From Gorsachius magnificus (lineage: Eukaryota; Chordata; Aves; Pelecaniformes; Ardeidae), in NCBI GenBank assembly GCA_034008185.1, contig CM067109.1, positions 56,692,801 through 56,756,800 of the forward strand: 64,000 nt of DNA, written 5' to 3'. Position numbers and translations under genes: made by a program. This document shows positions 27,601-36,600 of the stretch, one piece after another (position 1 is the first letter of the stretch; each line of letters starts with the position of its first letter). Under the pieces are notes generated by a model. It did no database searches. It was not told where the DNA came from and worked only from the letters and a program-made list of their open reading frames with translations.

Positions 27601-30600
27601 AAAAAAGACTTAATGCTCCCCAAAATAATGCTTTGATTAGTAAAAAAGCAAAGAAATGTTACAGACCCTGAAGACCTGTGCTGGGATAAAGTTAATTTTC
27701 TTCACAGTAGCTAGTATGGGGCTATGGTTTGGATTTGTGCTGATAACAGGGTTGATAACACAGGGATGTTTTAGCTATTGCTGAGCCATGTTTATACAGA
27801 GTCAAGGCCTTTTCTGCTCCTCACCCCATCCCACCAGCAAGCAGGCTGGGGGTGCACAAGAAGTTGGGAGGGGGCACAGCTGGGACAGCTGACCCGAACT
27901 GACCAGAGGGCTATTCCATACCACAGGACGTCATGCTCAGCATATAAAGCTAGGAGAAGAAGAAGGAAGGGGGGATTTTGGAGTTACGGCATTTTGTCTT
28001 CCTAAGTAACCATTATGTGTGATGGAGCCCTGCTTTCCTGGAGATGGCTGAACACCTGCCTGCCTGTGGGAAGGAGTGAATTAATTCCTTGTTTTGCTTT
28101 GCTTGTGTGTGTGGCTTTTACTTCACCTGTAGTCTTGAGTGACTCTTTATGCCAACCCATGAGTTTTCTCACTTTTCCAATTCTCTCCCCTATCCCACCA
28201 GCGGTGGGGAGTGAGCAAATGGCTGTGTGGTGCTTAGTTGCCAGCTGGGGTTAAACCACAGCAAGACCTCACAAGGGAAATCCTGAGATCAGGGAGAGCA
28301 GACCAACAGGTGCGAGCAAGAGTTGCTTCGGGCACAGGGAGCAGCATGGTCTACAGGAGCTGCACAGCCAGTAACATAGGTCATGACAGACCTCAGAGAG
28401 GTCTGCTCCCAGGCTGTGGATGAGAACACTGGTCCTGACGGGTTGACATTGGGATGGGGAAGCACGTGAGTTCTCCCATTGCTGCCAAAGTGCGACAGGC
28501 AGAGTGGCTTCTTCTTTCAGATGTGGTGTCTTTAACGCCAATTAGAAAGTGACAATTAAACATGCCATAGTAACAGGGAAACAATACTTGGGGTTATCAA
28601 CAGTAATGATGGGATTCACTGAGTTGCATTTGGTGTCTGTGATATTTCTATTGGTGTCCTCTTTGCTCCCAGAGGAAAGGTAGGCAGTAAAATTTTAAAA
28701 AATCAACTATGCCATGTCTGTTTCAATTCATTAGTCATTTATTCAGAATTACCACACCGAGCAGCAGTGACTAGAGGTTTGACATTGCCAAACAGGAGAA
28801 AAGGTTCTCTCTAAATACTTTGGCAAAGAAAATTAGCAATACAAAACTAGATACAATAGAGACTAGTTAAAACTCTCCATTTCAGCCAAGTAGATTGAGT
28901 TTCTGTGTGAGAAGAAAGTGAAATGCAAATGGGAGCTGAAAAAAGGTGGGCAGGACACATGGCCAGTGTGACTTTTATGGAAGATGACATAAGATATTTG
29001 AACCCTCACCAAGGACAGAAGAGCAGTATGAGAAAGCTGAGTAAAAAACTCTGGGAGGCATGAAAAGAGAGAGTCAATTCAGTAACAAGCAATGTCAGGA
29101 GATAGAAACTTGATTAGACTGAAGGCCAATGGCTGTAGCTTAGTTTGCTAGCCCCAGGCTGTTCACCAAACCACTGACGTGCATGGTGGGAATTTTAGAG
29201 TAAGAAATGATTGGTCCCAAGGCAAGCAGAGGTTTCAATGAGATAGCTAAACATGAACAACATAATTTTAATTCTGTTTCAGCTGAGATGCGGGACAAAA
29301 CAATAGGAATCAAGAAACTGAAAGACAACAGAATGGCAAGGCACAGTCAAGTCACTGAGGGTGTGCTACAGTCAATTCTACCTCAAAAACTGGCAAGGTC
29401 ATTCAGTACACAGACTCCCACATGAAGCAATTACTCAGAAGTCAATCACTGTGGTGGAATTAGTGGACACGGGAGAATCCTCAAGTGGAAAAAATAACCC
29501 TTGAAAGATTCCGCCCCCTCTCCCCTCCCCCCCCCCCATTCTTTAGAAGCTTCTGATTGGCTTGCAGCTTGCCAAGTGACTTCAGCTGGCAGTTCAGATG
29601 ATGCAGACTATGATTAACATTTTGGATAAAATGCTATGAATTATCTGTATGTTATCATGGCTTTGACTGGACAATTGTGAGTGATTCATCCTTTTAAAAT
29701 GTGACCATTGGCCTGCTCCAGAGTGTGTGCCTAGTGATGCTAATCTGGTACAGAGACGGATGAGCTTAAACCACCGGTCACAGTACCTTCATGTATTCCT
29801 GTTTCAGTTGTCTCACTTCACCTTATGAAGAAGATATGTATGGTAAGGGGAGGGGCAGTAACCTTCTGCTCAGAGCTGTTTCAAAGGCTTCATGTTGTCT
29901 GGTCATACCCCCAAATCAGCAGTAAATAGAAAGAATGTGCTCTTGTTTTCATGGCCTACACTTAAGAACATGTAGAGTCAGTATGCATTCATCACTGTTA
30001 CTGAAGTTAAAAGACTATCTAAATACAACCAGAGCTAAATTTGGAAAATTGCTTTATGAGCCAAATGAGAAAGCCAATACATATAAAATAATTCAGGTTA
30101 GACAAGTGAATAACCTTAATTTTTTTTGTGTGCTTTCTGAACTATTTAGCGTTTTTCTGAGTGATCATTTCTCAAACACAATAAACGATCATATAACACA
30201 GCTGAAATAAACAAGGGAAGTATTTCCTCATGGAAGGCCCTGCAGTAAGAATAGACATGCACGTACACAATCAGATCTGCACTCATCTAAATAAATAAGG
30301 AAGTTCAGTTTTGTTATGTTTGATTGAGAAACAGTGTAAAATATAAATGCTTATTCATCATGATCACTTGATATCAATTCATCATGACCACGCTAAGTGG
30401 ATGCTTCCCATCTCTTTTTACATCTAAGTATGCTGTAGGGGATTTGATTCTTTTCAGAACTTTAATACATCTCCTTTGAACTGTAAAACTAATCACATTG
30501 CCTAGTATGTAGGCATTACAATTTATGTTGTCCTAAATACTGTGATTCAGCCTAAGCAAGGAACAGCAAAAGGTCTAGACTTAATTTCAGCCTCACTAGA

Positions 30601-33600
30601 GCTTGGGTATGCTCATGATCAGCTGAACTCTGTAATTGAAATATGAAGTCAAAAAATGCTTAATTATTTAATACATTAAGTACATGCCTTCTCTTTTTGA
30701 TATATCATAAAATATTTTGGGGGGAAAGTCAGTTAACATGTTTCTGTGTTTCAGCTCGAAGTTCAGCAGTAAGATACAGTACGTCAACACGTTGGCGGAG
30801 CTTCGTGAGATGATTCCAATGGAATACGTGCACATACCAGACAGTATTGTCAAGTAAGTGATATACAGGAAGTATGTGCTTGTTCTAATGGAAACTATCG
30901 CCACAAACAATAGAGTTTCAGGATCTGAAAGAAAAACAGAAAGCTGCTGCCTGATACTGTTTACAAATGCTTATGAGTTGTTCCACAGAAATTCCATTGT
31001 CAAACTCAGAAGCAGGAAAACACTGTGTAATTGAAACACAAAACACAATAAATCTACACTCTGAGGGGAACCAACTTTTATAGGAAGAGGAAGGCTTTGT
31101 ACTGGACCAAATGATACAGCTGGTAAAATGAAGAAAAACTTTAAGGCTCAGACTCCCTTCATCAACCCTATGACTATATAATCAGAATTGGAACAGACTG
31201 TTCACTCACTAACTGCAGCCCAGAAAGAAAAAAGTTTAACCTTCCACAGGTATCACCCATGCTATATTTTTTTCCATAACTTTTTTCACTATTTAAGTAA
31301 GGTTTTTAAGTTTTAGTCATACAGAGCTTTGAACTGAAACAGTAATTCAAATATAGCCTGTTCAATAGAAAACAACTGAAACTCCGGAGGTTCATAGAAT
31401 CATAGAATGTTTTGGGTTGGAAGGGACCTTTAGAGGTCATCTAGTCCAACACCCCTACAGTGAGCAATGCCTTATCTTGTTATTTTCATGGTTTAACCCA
31501 GAACCACTGAAAGGCAATGTATCAGTTCTTGTCTCTTATGTGTAAAGGTTTTTTAAATGCAGGTATTTCTAAAGGAAAGATACCTGTTAAGAAATTGTAG
31601 GAAGTTGGTTTGAATTGCTCAACTCAAGTGGCTTTTTTTCAGATGTGAAAACAACAAACTGAAACGGTTTACCAAGACTGAAAACCTTGGAAATCAATCA
31701 TAGTTTTCATGTGGGTCATTATTAAAAAGATACACTGTTCAGGGATGCTTTTTTCTTATTCTTCTTTTTACCAAATGTACTAGGTTTTGAACAGGCGAAC
31801 TGTTCAAAATTCTGTTCTAGGAAGTATTTTGATGAGCAAATACAGAAGTATGATTATCTTTTCCTTATGGTTCGTCAGTGACTAGGTATGAAGAGCACTT
31901 CTTCTGGAGCCATCATAGATCTCTTCAACCCAGGCGGGAGTTTTCACGCCTGCCTCACAGTAGTTGTGGAAGCAGCATAATTTCCTGCATCAAGCTGGTG
32001 GTTGCCCTGGTACTCATGGAGCAAGTGGGAAGCTCGGTTCTTGCAGTGGCACTTTTAAAAATAATAAATTACAGTCGTGAAATTGGGAATCATAGGGACC
32101 TTTGCTCAAATTTATTTGCTGCTGTAACTTCTTTAGAGGTGGAGTGATGCTAAGAATGTGGAGCACAAAGGTCATTGGTCACCTGACAAAAAGATTTTTT
32201 TCATCCTCCCTCCATCCCTTTTTCCCTCCCTCCCTTCCTCTTTTGATTCCTGTGAACATTTTAATTTCTTGTAGTTCCCTTTGATACAGACCTTAATCTG
32301 ATACACCTGATATCTCTCTCTGCTTCCTTGCTGTGTTTTACTGTTGGTAGCGGCATGCACACCTGTGTTACACACGTCTTTCCTTCCCTGTAGACTGAAA
32401 ACTGTTTGGAAAGTCAATTTGCCTCTCAGACTGCAGGTGAAATGATCACAGCACCAGGACCAAAGAAACTTAGGACTTAGAGTTTAAGAAATTTTAGTGA
32501 ACTGCCTGCTTCATGTCGGCAGTAGCCAGATGAGAGATCATGATTTCGCTGAAGAAAAGGTGACAAGTGTACCCATTAGTGGCAAGCATTTTCAAGATGT
32601 TGTGATATAAAGATGTAGTGGGTGTGTGCACTCCAAGGCACCTCCCACGCCACAGGGAGAAGAGCAGCATTCAGCTGGCAGCTTGAGAACATTGAGAAAG
32701 ATTCTTGTAGCAAAACAAAACAAAGTTCAGCTTTCAGCTTCTTAATTGCTCCACTGGCCAGAACAGAAATACCACCTATGGTCGTCAAGAATGCCACCTG
32801 TAGAAAGTACATAGGATTATGCTAGGATTTGGGTTGTGTGGTGGTTTGGTAGTTTTTACTGAAGTGGAATACAGTGTGCCTGTTGTATCATATGAACTTG
32901 TAAATCTTTTCTCTTCCTTCACCCACTCTTATCTTGTAAGGTATGATGAAGAGAAGTGTATTAAGAGAAGAATGAGGTAAAACTTGCTTTCTAGCCTGTG
33001 CTGCTGCTCATAATGGAGTGAATCTGTGTGACAGCCTCTCACCTGCAGGTGACCTCAACAGCTGAGTGAGAGAGGACTTGCAATGATGTGGAATCTTACT
33101 TCCCCTTCAAGCTGTTGAGATCAGCCTCCCTTGCAAATAAAGTTTACTCAACTGTAAACGTCCTTGACTTGGCCCAGGCTGCAGCTAGTTTAATACTATC
33201 TGATAGAGCAACTGAACGCTTTCAGCTCTGTCCACTGGGCATGCCTGAGATCCCTGCCTCTTTCATGTTTCTGCCCCTAAATGAGCTAAATAAGGAGTTA
33301 CAAATTAAAGGTGGATTGAGCACAGGGATAAATGATATCATACTGAATGGAAGAGCTTTAGGGCCAGTGCATAATACTGGGTGCCTGTTTTAGAAGCATG
33401 TACTACATTTGTTCTTTGCTCTGCTATTGCTCTGCTTCTCTCTTATGCTCTGCTTGCTTCTCTGTTTCTTTATATCAATAACTTTTACTCATGCAGACTG
33501 GATGAAGAGCTGAGGGAAACTTCAGAAACAGCGAAGTAAGATAGCTTTCAGCTGGATGCTGGCATTATATTTACTTGTTTCGCAGGAATGGATTGAATGC

Positions 33601-36600
33601 AGTAGTACATTATGTGTTTGGTACAGCAATCAGCTCGTAGTTTCAATTACTGTGTAAGTTGCCACATTTGTGAATTGACTTCCCCTCTCACTATAAGCAG
33701 CCTGCTTTTGTACCATTTGGTCTCAGTAAGGAATAATCATACCCTTACACTATAAGAAAACATTTTTGCTATTTTTTGATGATTGTTTCTGTAGTCATGG
33801 GGAGGACTGAAATCACTTTTTTATTCCGTTAAAATGGTTCATTAAACATTTTCTACCCTTCACCCATTATGTCAGAAGATTTGTAAAGTTTTTAGGAGGT
33901 AGTTCTTTTTAAAAATTATTTTTTTACAATTTACTAAGTTAGGGATCGCTATTGTACCTCTTTCTCAGTTAAGGTAGGTAGGTAGGTAACTTTTCCTGTC
34001 TTTCCAGCGTTGGTTGGATAGGCTGGTGGATTAATACTTGATAATACTGTATTGTCTACAGTCACTTAATGAATCAGTGTCAGCTGACGATCAGTTCATA
34101 ACTCATAACTCTGTGCTTGGACTTTAACATACTGAGGTGGTATGGTGTGAATTACCATGGAAATCCCTAACTGGGAGGACACAATCCTTGACTCACTGAG
34201 CAGAGCTTACCCAGTGCACTTTTTTCACGTGGGTATTGCACACAAGATTTTGGAGCAGGGAGCTGTATCTGTTGGTTCTAGTACAACATTCTCCCTGTGG
34301 TTATTGTAACCAAAGATTTTGAGGTTTTGAAGTTTCTTTTCAGTCTCTGTTCTTTAGCTTGTGCACTTCAGAATTTTTGTCTTACTGCTTCTTTGTTGTA
34401 TTTTCTCTGAAGTTTCTTCTTTTGCGGTATACATTTTCCTCTGGTTCTCCTGAAATCAGCTTTTCAAACAACCACAGAGGAACACCCAGACCACTGGGCA
34501 CTGCTTTTTGATTCTAGCAGTTAGACTGCCTCAGAAGCAATAAATTCACTTAAGCAGTTACCTGATACCACCCAAATATTTTGTTAAACAAAAGAGGCCC
34601 ACCCAGCCTTGAAATGCAACTTCCATCCTTTCTATTCAAACATTTTCAAATGCATGGTAGTGTATGACAATGAAAACTCTGTAGAAGAAAGCTGCTTTCT
34701 TGTTACTCCTTTTATTTAAAGGAGTACAGGCTGCAGCTTAGCAAGTGAAAGGGGAACTGAATATTCATATAGGGCATCACTGATTATTGTTATTGTTGGA
34801 TGTATGAAGTCACTGTAGTGCATTTCCCTTCCCCAACTTAAACAAATAGCTTAAAAATGTATTACTCATACTAATTTGTGTCACAGGCACTAAGATCACT
34901 ACATTCCTATCAATAACATTTGTGTGTTTATGCCATCAAAGATACTCACTACAGTTAGTTATTACATCCCCAAATTTGATGTCGTATTTAAAAAGAGAAA
35001 GAAATAAACACAGAAGAAATGTTTACTGCTGCCTCTTTTTCCTTCTACCCAGAACTAGCTGCCTCTCAAACGATCCAGAAATGACTTCAGTGGAGCAGGA
35101 GTAAGGATTTATGCCTAATACTGTCATTGCATTTTAACATTATTTGATAGCCATGCTGCTAGGAACTGAGGCTGGGTAGACTCCATGAAGCTTTTTGGAG
35201 ACATAAATGCTTTTCTAGTTATTTTCAGGAACTTAACAATATGCAAGCAGAAAAAGCACGGAAGTTAGGATTTATTATATTTGCACTGCAGATGTGTTTA
35301 AAATGCCCTAGACCATTTCAAAGCAGAAACAGGTAGAATTCTTAGCCTGAGGATATTCAGGTTAAGTTATGTGAAAAACAGATAGAAGTGCAAGGTGATC
35401 AGAGTGAAGATGGTCCCACACATTACCCTCAATTAAAAGTAAAGTGGTGAACTTGCCATTCTCATTCAGAGATTAAAAAGCCTTACATTTCACTTTGATT
35501 CCTGGGTCGTGCTCTTGATGTCTTCCTTCTCTTTGCTTTTTGTGCTTCTCAGCTTCTTTCATAGTTATTTCCCTGCTTGACTCTCCAGTATCTTTATGTC
35601 TCTAACTTTCGAAGCTGGACTGGTTTCCTTGGATATGGGAATGCGCCGGTCCTCTGGCACGCTGTTCCTCCATCCGATACCACAACTGAAGCATGCTAAG
35701 GGAAAACCCTGCGCTGCTCTTACTGTGCATCAGTGAGGCTGCCTGTAGCTGTCGGGTGTCACACGAGCACTAGGAGTTCCATGCTCAAACAGCCTGCCAG
35801 GAGGGCTAGTAGCCATCGCAGCAGTGTGTGAGTTCCCGGCCAGTGTGTACAGGTAGCAGGGAGGAGTGACTGGGGACTTTGCAGTCCCTACCCACCTGGC
35901 TGGTAAGAAGAGATACACTGGTGTCTCACACAGGAATATTGTTTGGGAAATAACCTATAGTAAACCTGATTCCTCAGAAAAAGGTTCGATCAATATCATG
36001 AGTATTAATAAGCAGGCAAACAATTAGAAGTACATGTAGCAAACAGATGCATAAATAAAACGGAGCTTTTCTTTTCACTTTTTTAAAATAAAATTGTACT
36101 CTGGTAAACTATCGCAGTATCATACCTGATACATAGCTTAGGAACCATAAGCTAAATTCCTGATGCCTGGAGCAGTTGACACAAAATCTCTGAGCATCTT
36201 TTTTTTTTTTCTCAGACACTGTTTATTCTGTAATGAGTCAACATGAGAACTAGTTTTTTAAAGAACAAAAAATAAATAACATGTTAAAGGCTTTTTATTT
36301 ATGATTTTGGTCTTTTTGTGCCTTGAGGAATTTTCCTGGTTTTCTCAGAAGAGAAGCTGGGCAGCAAAAAGCAATGAGAAGCGAATTTGTATTTAGCTTA
36401 AATAAATACAGTTGAGGCAAAATTAATGCTAATTCCTGCTATTTATTTTCTCTACATAAATATGAATCTGTCTTCAGAAGTAGCAATAATATTCGTGGAG
36501 TCGTATCACTCATTTCTGGTGTCATTTCTTCAGGAAATAGGATTTCCCATGTAAATGCCTCCACAATGATAGCAACATTTTACACAGACTTTTCTTCTGT

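Larger units (their letters stand above)
27157..30754 (+). other. PRUNE2: PRUNE2 intron (3.6 kb) carrying a sense-oriented solo LTR
   Basis: GT-AG intron. It contains the LTR at 27677-28263 and a C-rich pyrimidine run at about 29512-29537. A possible decayed element with an RWAGH-type frame lies at about 28911-29063. The rest is unremarkable. Confidence 0.85.
30854..33496 (+). other. PRUNE2: PRUNE2 intron (2.6 kb) holding a CR1 scrap and a candidate micro-exon
   Basis: GT-AG intron if the 36-nt segment at 32941-32976 is skipped. It contains a CR1 3' fragment at 31391-31472, a CT-rich stretch near 32203-32243 and a CU-rich tract before the downstream acceptor. Confidence 0.8.

Noticed and set aside
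32203..32243. CT-rich (ccctccctcccttcc) stretch
   Set aside because: Simple pyrimidine composition; no acceptor with a coding segment follows.
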